Origin: Sternotherus odoratus
Taxonomy: Eukaryota > Chordata > Testudines > Kinosternidae
Length of the DNA: 64,000 bases
Direction of reading: 5' to 3'
Assembly (NCBI GenBank): GCA_032164245.1
Contig: JAVMKO010000002.1
Span: 58,933,840 to 58,997,839, forward strand
Position 1 is the first letter of the stretch, and every line of letters begins with the position of its first letter. Positions 11,096 to 22,828 of this stretch are shown in pieces. Made by a program: the position numbers and the translations under genes. The notes under the pieces are model-generated. The model saw only the letters and a program-made list of their open reading frames with translations, did no database searches and had not been told where the DNA came from.

Positions 11096-13175
11096 ACTAC
11101 TTTACATATCTGTAAATAATGTCATTTCACTTTTGTTCCCCCACTCCCACTGTCTCCTTCTTTCCCCATCTCTTTTGGCTTCCAAGGTAGGAAAGTAGTG
11201 GTCCATGAGGGCCTTTACCCTCTCGCCTTGAAAACAAAAGGTGTCTCTTTTCAGAGAAACAGGCACGAGCTGAAACTTAATAGTTTCCCCCAGTTTTCCC
11301 TCAGTTCCGAGAAGAAAAAAGCAAAAATTTTGATTTGAACAAGCAAAAACCTCCCACATTTCCATAATACTATGAAAGGGGGATTTTTTCCTGGTTCTGC
11401 TGGTGGCTGGACCTTTTTCTCAAAGTCCTCACAAGCAGGGACACTGGAAGCATGACGTCGGAGCTAAGACATCATTGACAAGCACCCCATACTAAGAAGA
11501 TCAATGAAAAATTAACACAAAATAGGCTGCTTGCATCAAGTAAAAAAGAAACAAAAATCATGTCATGCTTGGCATCATAAAGTTCAAGTTATGTGGCAGC
11601 AACCATCATTCTTATGAAGATAAAGTGGGGGAATTCTCGTCCCATTAACATAAGAAGGAATTTTACCATTGACATCAAAGGAGTCAGGATTGCACCCAAA
11701 GTTTTTATGACGGTTGTGATGTGGGATTGGCATTCTCAGACATTACAAAACTCTTCAGAGTGACTCAGATGAGGAGAAATATTGCATGTGGTGATCAAGA
11801 ACCTATAGAGCAGAATAGGTGACCAACGAGTATCTGAAATGGTTCAGTTCAGGACAGCAGGAGGTGGCTGTTATAATTTGGATGTGATTGTCATGTTATA
11901 CAGGCCACACAGAAAATAAGAATCAATTGATTTCCAGAGTAGGGCAGTCCAGAGAGCAGAAGCAGCCAAGGCCCATCTGCATCTGGAAAGGAGGCCGCAA
12001 CCTTGCCTCCCATCTGCAGACCTGCCACAGAAATGGTGCAAATGTCCAGGCTCATAGTTAGCTAACCAATGGTGCGGAGCCTGTTGGTGATTTTGGAAAG
12101 TTTTTTGTTTTGTTTTGTTTTTTAAAAAAGGTTCTTGAAATTTTCCCTCTGATCATTTGAAATATGAGAAGCCCTGTATGGCATTTGAAAAGATTTTCAG
12201 TTATTTCTGGATTAAAATTTTAACCACAGAAGGGATTCAAACCTGGATTTCTAACATCCCAGATGAGTGCCCTAATTATGGGAAGAAAAGGTGCCCCTCC
12301 TTTCTGGTTTTGTGAACAGTGCCTAAATCCCCTTGCAAATCTAGCTTGCAAAATCAACATGTCTCAAAGTGTCACAACACTTGCTTTTCTTTTCTTTTTT
12401 TTTCTTTTTTGACTGAAACAATTTGCAGAAATGGACACAAATTCATTCAGTGTTCTGGGTGACCTGAATCTGCATTTTTTCTGTGAAAAATAGATCAGTC
12501 CAAAAAAAATTTCACCTAGCTCTGGTCTCAAACTCTAAGATGGCCAATGGGAATAACCTGATTAATTATGGCACCATTGTTCATGTAGAGAAAACACAGG
12601 GCAGTAATTGTTATCACAACTTCATTTTCATCCAAAGTACCCACCAGATGTTCACCAAAGAGCAGGCACACTTGCATGAACCTGACCTGAATGTATAAAT
12701 CTGTGCATGTTGTGATCTAGACTTGAGGGATTTTTATGCAAAAATGTGCACACAAACTGCAGAATTGCTTGATAAATTTAGGCTTTTGTGTTTCAGGAAA
12801 TAAATAATTTTTGTAACGTTTGCTTATTCTTTTTCAAAACTGCTTAATGAACTATACAATGCACCACTTTACAGCACAATGCAGACCCATCCCTCACTTA
12901 TGTGGGTTGTATTTACAAGAGAAATCTATGTAATGGGGTTGAGTGTCCTAGCAGTTCCTTTTAAGTAAGAATGCTATTTGTGGCTCTGGAGATCAATAGT
13001 CAGACTCCATTTTGGAAGATAGGGCTCTGTACGGCAGGGTGCTGCAGTCTACAGTTAATTTCAAAATAAAAAGTTTTCACTATCTTAATAAGGAGAATAA
13101 TGTACCAGGACACTAAATTTAAAATTAATGTTAGGACCACTCCTTGATTGGGATACTTGCTTGCGCTCATTTAAG
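11096..13175. other. Unassigned sequence with one fold-back remnant
   Basis: At about 11635-11700 there is a copy of the dispersed 'ccattgacatcaaagg...gtcaggatt' palindromic motif. A (GTTTT)n patch lies at 12100-12125. No gene seen. Confidence 0.4.
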
Positions 13176-13351
13176 TACTGTAAACCCTTGATTTTGCGGA
13201 CCTCGATTTAACGGACTTCGGATTTAACGGACAAAATTTCTGGTCCGTATGTCATATGTGAAAATTAACACCCTGTTAATTTTAAAATGCTTGTAACCAA
13301 GATTTGCTTATTAAATTAACAGGTTATTTTTTTGTTATTAATTCACTGTTA

Positions 13352-14555
13352 CAGTAGACTCCCGATTATCCAGGCGTGGGTTAACTGGGCTGTGGATTAA
13401 CCAGGATGTCTAAACGGGTTGGTAGGGGAAGCCCCAAAGCGGCGGTGTGCTCAGCCTTAACCTGCTGCTACTATGGGGCTTCTCCCACTGCCCCCTTACG
13501 AGCTGGGGTCTCAGTATGCTTCCAGCCTGGGTGTAGGAAGCCCAGGCTGGCAACGGGAACTGAGACCCCGGCTGGCAGGAGCCTGGGGGGAAAGCCCAAA
13601 GCGGCAGCAGTCTGAGTGCTAAGCCCACCGCCGTTTTGGGCTCTCTCCTCAGGCTCCTGCCACCTGCCCCACTCAGCTCCCGCTGACAGCCTGGGTGCAG
13701 GGAACCCAGGCTGACAGCGGGAGCAGACTGGGGCAGGAGGCAGGACCCTGGCTGGCAAGTGGCCAGCGGGAGGAAACCACAAAGTGGTGGGGGGGCTGAG
13801 CGCTCAGCCTGCCACTGATTTGGGGTTTCCCCCGCTGGCTCCTTGCCAGCTGGGATCTCAGCCTGCAGCCAGCCTGGGTGTAGGAAGCCCAGGCTGGCAG
13901 CGGGAGCTGAGACCCCAGCTAGCAGGAGCCTGCGGGGAAACTCTAAAGCTCAGAGCTCGGCCGCTGCCGCTTCTCAGCTCTCTGCTGCTTTAGACTCTAC
14001 CCGCCCCAGGCTCCTGTCAGCGGGGGGGTCTCAGCTCCCGCTGCCAGCCTGGGCTTCCTACACCCAGACTGGCAGCGGGAGCTGACTGTGGCAGGCAGCA
14101 GGACCCCGGCTGGCAGGAGCCTGGGGAGAGAGCCCTAAGCGGTGGCGGGCTGAGCAGTCAGCCTGCCGCTGTTTTGGGATTTCCCCCGGTGGATCCTTGA
14201 CAGCCGGGGTCTCAACTTGCTGCCAGCCTGGGTGTAGGAAGCTCAGGCTGGCAGTGGGCTGAGACCCCGGCTGGCAGGAGCCTGGGGGGAAAACCCCAAA
14301 GCGGCGGCAGGCTGAGAGCTCAGCCGGCTGCCGCTTTAGAGTTTCCCCGAAGGCTCCTGCTAGCCGGGGTCTGAACTCCCGCTGCCAGCCTGGGTTCCCT
14401 ACACCCAGGCTAGCAGGGGAGCTGACTGGGGCAGGTGGTGGGACCACCACCATCCCCCCCGCGCTCCCCCCCCCCAGTAGATGCGTGATTTTCTGGGATT
14501 TTATTAACCGGGATTAAGGTTTTCCCGATCATCCCGGATAATCGAGAGTCTACTG
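13352..14555. mobile_element. Tigger-like element nested in the outer Tigger
   Basis: The terminal inverted repeats are 'cagtagactcccgattatcc' at 13352 and 'ggataatcgagagtctactg' ending at 14555. The left flank is TA (13350-13351); the right flank is TT, one change from TA. The same ends bound the 299-bp element at 33802-34100, so they form one family. The interior is not transposase: it is a GC-rich array of dyad-symmetric units (see 13520-14420). Frames across the array are composition artefacts. Confidence 0.85.
13520..14420. repeat. Array of six dyad-symmetric GC-rich units
   Basis: A core such as 'cagcctgggtgtaggaag' followed by 'cccaggctggca' is itself a near-palindrome. It occurs at about 13523, 13688, 13870, 14045 (reversed), 14224 and 14385. 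The spacing is 161-182 nt. Between cores lie alternating forms of 'gaccccggctggcaggagcc' and its complement, so the array mixes direct and inverted copies. Confidence 0.8.
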
Positions 14556-14763
14556 TTTAGAAATCTTTTCTGTGAAATTAAACTTTTCATACATACTTAA
14601 TTTTAATTACACAAACGTGTCTACATAAGTAAAAACAGGTAAACTAATTTGTCAATTTTTTAACATACGCATTCGGAAAACCTACTTTATTATATAATGG
14701 ACTTTTGGCTTTACCGGACACCCCCTCACCCGAATTATTCCGTTATATCGAGGTTTTACTGTA

Positions 14764-16320
14764 TATATGCTGCAATTTCTGGTGTGTTAATGCTTGTTAA
14801 AAGGCATCTACTAATGTTGGCTCAGCAAACCAAAAGGTCTTTTGTGTCGTCCTTACAGAACCTGTCAAATATTCTTTTGCCTTAACTCTCTTCATGCTGA
14901 CAACATTACATGTTTTCTCGAGCCACGGTGGCCTGTGTTTCAAAAGTGTGTCAGCTCAACTGGGGTGAAAAATCACTTTTAATCTTTTTTCAGTGACTGT
15001 GAACTGTACAGTGAGGCAAGAGGTTTGATGGGAAACATGCACCAAACATGAGGTTATTTCAGGTGCAAATGGCATCCTTTGCCAAATAAAGGTGAAAGCC
15101 TGGCTCTACTGAAGTCAAAGGCAAAGCTTCCATTAACTTTAATGGGGTCAGGATTTTCATCTTAGCATTTTTGCTAAAACAGGATGAAAGACCAACAACT
15201 GGGATGATGCCATTAAGTAGACTCCACTGTACTTCTTTCATGTGTGCACCAGCACCAATTAAACAATCAAATGCCAGATGTGATGAGACTTGTATGCAGT
15301 TTAGGTTTACGTCCTCTTAGAAGTGAGCCCTGTGGTAGGTATTACGCTTCCAGTGCAGTTCTGCTTTACATGCAAATCTCCAAGTGGTCCCCAGGGTGCA
15401 TAAACGCTAATAAATGTGTGTGTTAAAAAAAGAACAGAGACATTAGTCTGGGTGGAGGACGTTGCTCCCCAGGTGGAATCAGCCTTATTTAGCAAAGTAT
15501 AAACTTTCCTTTTTTCCTAAACATCCCAGACATTATGGAATTTGCAGTGGAGACAGATGAGAGTACTATAGCTAGCACACACTGTTCGAAGACCTGCATT
15601 ACAGATGTATGGGACAATAACTAATACAAAGGGAGGACAAAACATTCCGTCCAGACAGCCTGTGAGTATGTGTGTGTGAGAGAGAGAATGAGGCGTACTG
15701 TAGTGAATTAAAACAAGTGAAAAATCCTTTCCACTTGATACAATGGGTAGTAATCAGTGACGTCTACTGTCTACACATCTCTGGAATGCCTGAACCCACC
15801 CTTTACCAAACTGAATGGCTCATCAGTGAATCTTACAACAAATTTCACTGGTATAAAAACACCTAGAAGAAAAAGTGTCTAGCTTAAATAAGCATTCTCC
15901 CTCCCCACTCCATTCAACTGTAATTCCTACCGTACCATCCCAAGAAAACAACCCCCTGACTTGAATTTTCTGAAATTCTACAATGTGAATAATACCAAGG
16001 TGAAAAATGAACGCAAACATAATCAGTTTTAATGACAGTCTCACCAATTGTGGTGTAATAGTGGAATAATGGTAACTGTAAGGTGTATAGAGTGACATTT
16101 CAATGTATCTTTCTGGGTAAGAATATCTGAATTGCCCTCACTGATATTGACTGGCCATGTTGCAAGAAAGGCAGGAAGCAACAGATGTGATTTAATTAGG
16201 CTGAAACGTTTTTCACTTAAAATATCTGAGAGTACCCAGCAACCAATAGTGCCGGTCATCATTCCTTTCTTAATCATTTCCAAATAATCCCCAATGAGGG
16301 CCCAGGTTGAATGAGGTGAA
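14764..16320. other. Unassigned sequence with a fold-back remnant
   Basis: A copy of the dispersed fold-back motif lies at about 15093-15170 ('ctactgaagtcaaaggc' facing 'ttaactttaatggggtcag'). A short GT/GA tract lies at 15666-15690. No gene recognised. Confidence 0.4.
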
Positions 16321-16327
16321 AGGGGAC

Positions 16328-16334
16328 TATAAAA
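16328..16334 (+). promoter_or_regulatory. Canonical TATA-like box, isolated
   Basis: TATAAAA sits in a G-rich context ('ggggactataaaagggg'). The first ATG downstream (16402) opens a 27-codon frame ending at 16482. I see no LTR boundaries around it and no coding homology. It could be the core promoter of an unrecognised LTR or simply chance. Confidence 0.25.
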
Positions 16335-16482
16335 GGGGAGGGAAGCTCCCAGTTGTTCCAGATGTAGGAGCCCTAAATCCCTTCCTCAGCTCCCCCTGAA
16401 GATGGCTAGAAAAAGGAGGGTCCTGGGCTTCATGCTGTACAAGTCCTCGGAGCCCCCATCCTCTCCCCCTCAGTTCCATTAA

Positions 16483-16812
16483 GGACGCTTTCTTTCAAAG
16501 CCTTTTCCAATCTATTTTTATCTGAAAACTGTAACCTCTTCACACAGGGTACCGGCACTGGATAGCCTCCAAAGGGAGCTCTTAAAGGGGCAATGCTGCT
16601 TTTCTTCTGGGCAAAATACCCCGTGAAGATTGTGCTGGGTACATTGTTTTTGTAATGTAGAGAAGGACAAAAATAAATTTGGAAAATTTAAAATTGCTTC
16701 ACTGAGTGACTAGAACCAATCATCTTAAAAAGCTACATATATCACCTCCAATTCTTGTTAACCAATAGATACTCTACATAACATTAATAAGTAATATACT
16801 GTAAAATGTATG
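16483..16812. other. Unassigned sequence
   Basis: No recognisable feature. Confidence 0.4.
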
Positions 16813-16815
16813 TAA

Positions 16816-17108
16816 GGTCTTGTCTACACTACCGTGCGGGGTCGATCTAAGCTTTGCAACTTCAGCTACGTGCATAGCATAGCTGAAGTTGATGTACTTA
16901 GATCTACTTACCACGGTGTCTTTACTGTGGTAAGTCAACAGCTGACACTCATCCGTCAACTCTGCTAACGCTTCTCGTTCTGGTGGCATACAGGAGTCAA
17001 AGGGAGAGCGCTCAAACATCGATTTATCGCATCCATACTAGATGCGATAAATTGACACCCGCTGGATTGATCACTGCCTGCTGATTTGGTGGATAGTGTA
17101 GACAAGCC
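16816..17108. mobile_element. Harbinger-like MITE, 293 bp, TAA duplication
   Basis: Ends 'ggtcttgtctacacta' and 'tagtgtagacaagcc' are inverted copies, flanked on both sides by TAA (16813-16815 and 17109-17111), the TWA target typical of PIF/Harbinger elements. It contains two hairpins. One has arms around 'acttcagctacgtg' and 'tagctgaagt' (about 16858-16890). The other has arms around 'gatttatcgcatc' and 'gatgcgataaatt' (about 17020-17053). The same two hairpins occur in opposite order in the copy at 43398-43683. Confidence 0.85.
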
Positions 17109-17111
17109 TAA

Positions 17112-17489
17112 ATGTTAAACCATTCAGATTTAGTGCTCTGATATACATCATTGCTTTGTTGTAGGTTACGTAAAGGTGGTCTGAACTAATTACATAAGTG
17201 ATAAATACTTACAGTAGCAACCATTTATTGGCTTGCAGAAAACAATCATGGACATTGGTGATTTCAATGCATCAGCTATATTATCCCCTGTAGTTTTTCT
17301 CTGAGCAATATTTGTAGTTCACTAATAACATTAACTGGGGGAAATTTAGACAATAAGATCTGTGCACAAAGCAATAAACATTCATGCAGTAATTTAAAAA
17401 AACTATAATTAAAAATGGGAAGCCTAATTTTTACAGGTTTGTTCCTTAAAAGGATATCCCAACTGTGTATTTGTTGTTATGACAGTTTG
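17112..17489. other. Unassigned AT-rich sequence
   Basis: No recognisable feature. Confidence 0.4.
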
Positions 17490-17636
17490 TACTCCTACAT
17501 TCACCCCTTTCATAATCACCTGATGATGACCTGTTCTGTTCATTCCCTCTGAAGCACCTGGCATTGGCCATTGTTGGAAGACAGGATGCTGGGCTTGATG
17601 GACCATTGGCCTGATCCAGTATGGTTGCTGTTAAGG
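17490..17636 (+). mobile_element. CR1 (L3-like group) 3' end
   Basis: The sequence around 17520-17633 carries the 3' UTR signature of the CR1 subfamily whose body is at 41890-44437: 'ttcattccctctgaagcacc', 'ggcattggccattgttggaa' and 'gatggaccattggcctgatc'. It is cut at its 3' border by the LTR that follows. Confidence 0.75.
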
Positions 17637-17754
17637 TCACAGAATTATGATACATTTTGTACAAAGTATGTATCCTTTGAATATTCATGATCATTACCCA
17701 TGTATACAGCTTATTATACAGGTAAAATAGGTGTGGCAACATTGTATATAAAGT

Positions 17755-18559
17755 TGTCATAAACATACAGCTAAGGGTAGTCTAAAATCCCTCCTTTACG
17801 TGTAAGGGGTTAAGCTAACCTCAAATAACCTGGTTGGCACCTGACCAAAAGGACCAATAAGGAAAGAAGATACTTTCAAATCTGGATGGGGGGGGGGGGA
17901 GTTTTGTTTGGGCTCTCTTTGTTGTTCTCTAGGACAGAGAGGGACCAGGGAAGGAAAAACCATCTCCTAAAACCATACCTGAAACGAGCCTCTATGATTA
18001 CAAAAATTGTAAGTAAACAAGGAAATGTGTGAGATTATATTTTGTTTTAGCTGGTGAATTTTCCCTATGCTAAGAGGGAGGTTTATTCCTGTTTTTTGCA
18101 AAGTTGAAGCCAAGCCTAGGGGGGAATCCTGTGTTTTAAATCTTTTTATTTACCCTGTAAAGTTACCTTCCATTCTGATATTGCAGGTGTGCTTTTTACT
18201 TTTTTTAAAAATAACATTTCTTCTTTTAAGAACCTGATTGATTTTCAGTGTCCTAAAAACCCAGGGGGGTGGTCTGTGCTCACCTGTACCAATTGGTGAG
18301 GATATTATTCTCAAGCCTCCTCAGGAAAGGGGGTGAAAGGATTTGGGGATATTTGGGGGAAATAGGAACTCCAAGTGGTCCTTTTCCTGAACCTTTGTCT
18401 AAATCACTTGGTGGTGGCAGCAATTCCAGCTAAGGACAAGGCAAGGATTTGTGCCTTGGGGAATTTTTTAACTGAAACTGGTAGAAATAAGCTTAGGTCT
18501 TTTCATGCGGGTCCCCACATCTGTACCCTAGAGTTCAGGGTGGGGAGGGAACCCTGACA
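17755..18559 (+). mobile_element. Solo LTR, 805 bp, 5-bp TSD
   Basis: It begins TGTCATAAAC and ends CCTGACA, with the 5-bp direct repeat AAAGT on both sides (17750-17754 and 18560-18564). TG...CA ends with a 5-bp duplication and no internal region define a solo LTR, left by recombination between the two LTRs of an LTR retroelement. The same length class of duplication is seen at 42369-43215. It lies inside the older LTR and is therefore younger. The 60-aa frame at 18375-18557 is a chance frame within it. Confidence 0.85.
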
Positions 18560-18833
18560 AAAGTTATAAGATTATATTGTATGACATTATTGGGCTATGC
18601 TCCAACATGTTCTGGAGGGCAGTCACAAACTAGGTCCCCAAGGACAATGCCTCCACCAGGTGTCAATAAGATCAAATGGCCCACCACTTGATTAAGTGAC
18701 CATTCTTCCGCAGGAGAGAGAATATGGGCAAAAAAATCAACATTTTGACAAAGAAGTAGCTTAAGGTTGCTGTCCACACAGACTTTGTCTCCTGAACATC
18801 AACAGGAGATGATTCTTGCTCAAGAGAAAAGGC

Positions 18834-18840
18834 TATAAAA
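18834..18840 (+). promoter_or_regulatory. TATA box of the older LTR
   Basis: TATAAAA in the context 'aggctataaaaggacag', at the position expected for the U3 core promoter of an LTR. A CT-rich stretch follows within 40 nt. Confidence 0.55.
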
Positions 18841-19527
18841 GGACAGAACAGCCCCCCAAATCATCTCTCCCTTTTTCTCTACCAACAGCATCAACAACAC
18901 TTGAAGAAGAAAGAAGCAGAATTGGAGTGGTGGGAGATCCTGACTGAAGGATTCAGCCAGAAAGACTGTTGGAACTTGTGGTTAGAGACCTTTGCTTTGA
19001 ATTCACTTAGCTTGTTAAGTTAGGTATTAATTGCATTTTGCCTTTTATTTCTATGCCACCAATTCTGACTTCTATGCCTCATTCCTTGTAATCACTTAAC
19101 CTCTTTCTGTAATTACTAAACTTGTTTAATTGTTTTATCTAAACTTATGGGTTTGGATTGAAGACCTCGGGAAACTTCATTTGAGATAAGAGGATTTGCG
19201 CCTATCATTTTCTGTTCATAAAATGATGGATTTTATATGATCTTGTATTGTCCAGGAGGGTGCTGGGCAGTACAAGACACACATTTCTGGGGGAAAAGTC
19301 TGGAACTTGGGAGCTTCTGGTATTGCCCTGCAGTGTAATTCATGAGTGGCCAGAAATAGCACTCATATAGTATATCTGGGAATGATTTACAAACTGGAGG
19401 CTGTGTGTTATGAGACCATGAATGGCTGTTCTCACAGTGAAGCAGCGTAAAAGGCACTCTGGGTGGAGAATTGAGAGAACACAGCTGTCCATCAGTTTAG
19501 ATTGTACCATGGATAATGTCACAGTTA

Positions 19528-21149
19528 TGCTCAAATCAGCATTAAGGTTAATACACCTAAAACAAGTCTGATAAAACACACATTATTCATATGTAGCAAG
19601 CCTGAGAAATTTTATCCCCTTGGTTTAAAAAGTTATAAGCACCTATGGTTGCTCCAGATAATAGCATCTGATAAAGGAAAAGTTGAATATTTAGACAGAA
19701 TAGAATACATGTGTGCCACTAGTTCTATGAAAGGCTTCAGGGAAAATGTGACTTAATACACAAGACCAAAGATTATTTTACTTGTCAGTTCATGATCAAG
19801 ATATAGATGGAATTTCCTTCCATAAAAACAGCATGACAAAGAGTACATGAATATTTTTACCAGTAGCTAATGTTTCCATTCACAGAGGAGAGCTCTAAAC
19901 CCACAAATAAAGAGCTGTTATGCTTAAGATTCAGGAAAATGTCAGCATGCGTATGTCACAAAATATAAACTATGTCTACAAGAAAACTTTCACCTTCAAT
20001 ACTTTCGTCATGTTAGAGGCAACTGCGTAACTGCTGTGTGTTCATACCTATATTAAACAGACGGTCTGAGCATTGCATACTATACTGCAACCTTTATATT
20101 GCACTCAAGTCAGGCTCATAACTTCCACTGATGTCTGTGGGAGTTAGCTGTGTAAATTGAGGGCAATATTTTGCATTGAGTGTATAATTATGGTAAGAAT
20201 ATTGCATCCCTCTGACTTCGCATACTTTGAGGCACATTTTCAAAGTATTGCCCAGTGAATTAGGCATGCATCTACTTTGAGCCCTTTAGGATTGGTAAAT
20301 CTGGCATTTTATGTGATTTTAGTAAGCAAACTCCATAGGTAATGAGATCTATAGATATGGGGAATGTGGAAACAACTTCTTCATTTGAGGCCTGATCCTG
20401 CACCCAGTGGAGTCAAAGGCAAAACTCTCACTGATTTCAGTGAAACAAAATCAGACCTTGTTGCTCACACTCCCCCAAAGACTCCTTCTACTGCATTGCT
20501 CTCCCTTCTGAAACACTTTCCTGGCCATTCGCCATTTCTTTCTTTCCTCCCTGTAATAAAGACGTGGGTCACAGACGTGCTGGTGAACAACTGCTTTTTA
20601 TTTCCTGGCTCTGTGACTTGACAAGTTTATCCCATGTCACATAGCAGGGCTCACTATCCAGTGGCTCCTGTTACACACCTCAGTAAGAAAGCTGTTCGGG
20701 CTTTATCTACCCCTTTGTCACTTTTTTTGTCTAAGGGTCCTTAATTCATGATGACATTTCTGCTGCTCCCACTGTCTTCGCCTTCTGTCCACCTTTATTA
20801 TTTCCTTCTCCTCCTCTCTGGACTTCATTGAGATCATTCACTCTCTTAGGAAAAGCATGTCCTCTTCTCTTGGCCTGCTTTTCTCCTCTTGATTGGATCC
20901 ATTCTCATCACATGGTGCCCTGTAAGGATCGATACCAAGTTGTTAATGTGGGAGTGACTAATGCCTTTGTTAAACATCTGCATGGCCAATGCATTCTACC
21001 CTCCAAAATCTGTCCACTCCTTTTTTTAACCTCCCTTTCCCTTTGGCCTCCTTTCTTAGCAAAGAACTGTCCCTGAGAAAAGAATCTATATTTTATTAGA
21101 ACAGATCAACAAATGATGTGTATCTATCAGTAGATTTCCTTCTGAGGGG
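19528..21149. other. Unassigned sequence with a fold-back remnant
   Basis: A copy of the dispersed fold-back motif is visible at about 20382-20450 ('agtggagtcaaaggcaaaac' then 'cactgatttcagtga'). No gene was found. The frames at 20364-20621 and 20828-21076 have no domain. Confidence 0.4.
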
Positions 21150-21375
21150 AAGGAAGGTCCAGTGCTTGGGAGGCGGTGTAGAACTTGGGAGATCTGATGT
21201 TGAAATCTGTACTCTGCAACAGACTTCCTGTGTGACCTTGGACAAATCATTTAGCCTGTTTTTATCTCCATTCCCCAATGGGGATACCAGTACTTCCCTA
21301 CTTTGCTGAGAGGCTACATACATGGAAGACTTTGAGATGCTCAGATACTACAGTAGCGGGGCCATGTTAATAACT
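21150..21375 (+). mobile_element. MIR-like tRNA-derived SINE
   Basis: The central region 'cagacttcctgtgtgacctt' followed by 'ggacaaatcattta' is the conserved MIR-type core. It continues into 'ccccaatggggataccagta' and the tail 'gagatgctcagatactacag'. The 5' tRNA-like part is decayed. A second member is at 59275-59555. Confidence 0.75.
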
Positions 21376-22289
21376 GAGAGTGATCGGTTTCCAACTTTTC
21401 CTCAAAGCTTGTTCCCTCGGCACTCCTCAAATCATAGACCTTCTGTTTTTCTGGCAAAGAGTATTGCAGTAGCAGAGCTGGCTGAACACTTCCAATACAT
21501 TTCCACAGCTATTTGCTTTTTTTAATGTAATGTATTCATTTGGACTGTGGCCTCCTGGTGGTTGTTTTTCATGCTTAACCTAACAAGTTTACAGTCAGGA
21601 ATGTTTGCTGAAACAGCAAATGTAAAGTGAGTATTTGAAGAAAGTGAATTTTGAATTTTGTAATAAGTATAGGTGTGTGTACATGCATACATCTCCCCAT
21701 CCCCCAGGAATCAGCAAACCCTGAGCCATATTGCTCTAGTAGGGGGAGAAAAACATACTGCACATGCTTAATGCAAACTGTTCAAATATCAAATATTTAT
21801 TTGAAATCAACCACTCATGATCATGCTATAGCCTAAATTATTCAGTGTATAATTGTAAACAAAGAATACAGTCTGTTGATGGGCTGTTTGGAAACAGACA
21901 AGTGGGAAAAAAAATTACATTACCAGCCCCACTAATTATCTATAGTATATGGTAGTATTGGTGTATGTATGTAAGTAATTTTAACGTGGTTGTGCAGTGA
22001 AAGAGAAATTGAAATTGTTTCACAGCTATTAAAGGCAAATTATGGTTTAAATTTCTTTCATAGACTATATAGATATATCTTAGTTCTGATAAGTGAACAT
22101 ATTTAATTTTGTAAAATGCTATGTAACTTTATGGCATTATAAAAATAATCCATACCTGCACTAAAAATATTAAGATTGCAAAATCAAGCAGTCAAAACCA
22201 AGTTGAGTTATGCCAGGATTAAGGTTGCCCATTTTTCTACTTCCCTCCTTGGTCAGTCTACTTACCGAACCTTGGCATCCGCCTTATAC
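21376..22289. other. Unassigned AT-rich sequence
   Basis: No recognisable gene or repeat consensus. Confidence 0.4.
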
Positions 22290-22828
22290 GTTCTTTTGTG
22301 CATAGAGAACTATGTGGTGTTCGTTGAGTGCTTGCTCATGTCGATTCCATGTTAGGTGGGTGTGTGCCCACATGCATGGCTCTCAAGAGATTTTTCCCTT
22401 AGTGGTATCCTTAGGGCCTTGCTCATGTGCTGGTGTATGGGGTGCCACCAGCCCTGCGCCTTCTCAGTTCCTGCTTATCGCTTGTGACAATTGCAGGAAT
22501 GCTCCTTGCGATTGCCAGTTCCCTCGTGGTTCACCTTTGGTTCTTTGACTTTCTCTTGTAAATAGTTAGAGTCCCATCTGGGACATTGTCCCAGGAATGG
22601 GGCATGCCCTGATCCCTGGTGTTAAGTCATGTGCTGCCTGTCACAAACTTATGCCCATGAGTGACCTGCACAAGAGCTGCCCAAGTGTCTTGAGGCGGCA
22701 CATGTTAAAGAGAAATGCAACATCAGCAAGGCCTTCAGGCCACACACTCTCAAGAATAGGGACATTTGGCTGAGAGCCTCTTGATGGAAGTCACCCTCGG
22801 CCCAGCTTAGGGACCGTGCCACTCCAAG

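Larger units (their letters stand above)
13178..14761. mobile_element. Tigger-like non-autonomous element (outer)
   Basis: The left end 'ctgtaaacccttga' near 13178 pairs with the right end 'tcgaggttttactg' near 14761, and both are flanked by TA (13176-13177 and 14762-14763). The subterminal 'gatttaacggac' and 'tttaccggaca' phrases are typical of Tigger/pogo-type (TcMar) ends. The outer element is split by a second Tigger-like element at 13352-14555, leaving about 170 nt and 205 nt of its own sequence. No transposase frame survives. Confidence 0.8.
17637..19527 (+). mobile_element. Older LTR (probable solo LTR) interrupted by a younger LTR
   Basis: The left part (about 17637-17749) and the right part (18565-about 19527) read as one LTR split by the 805-bp element at 17755-18559. 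The left part includes 'ttatgatacattttgtacaa'. The right part carries a strong TATA box (18834), a G-rich region near 19255-19310, and ends in 'taatgtcacag'. I recognise it as a common turtle LTR type, but the terminal dinucleotides and TSD are not resolved, so the outer borders are approximate. No internal retroviral coding sequence is present. Confidence 0.6.

Noticed and set aside
13406..14453. Several 69-131 aa frames in a GC-rich block
   Set aside because: They come from the palindromic array inside a Tigger-like element; both strands are open and the peptides are repetitive.
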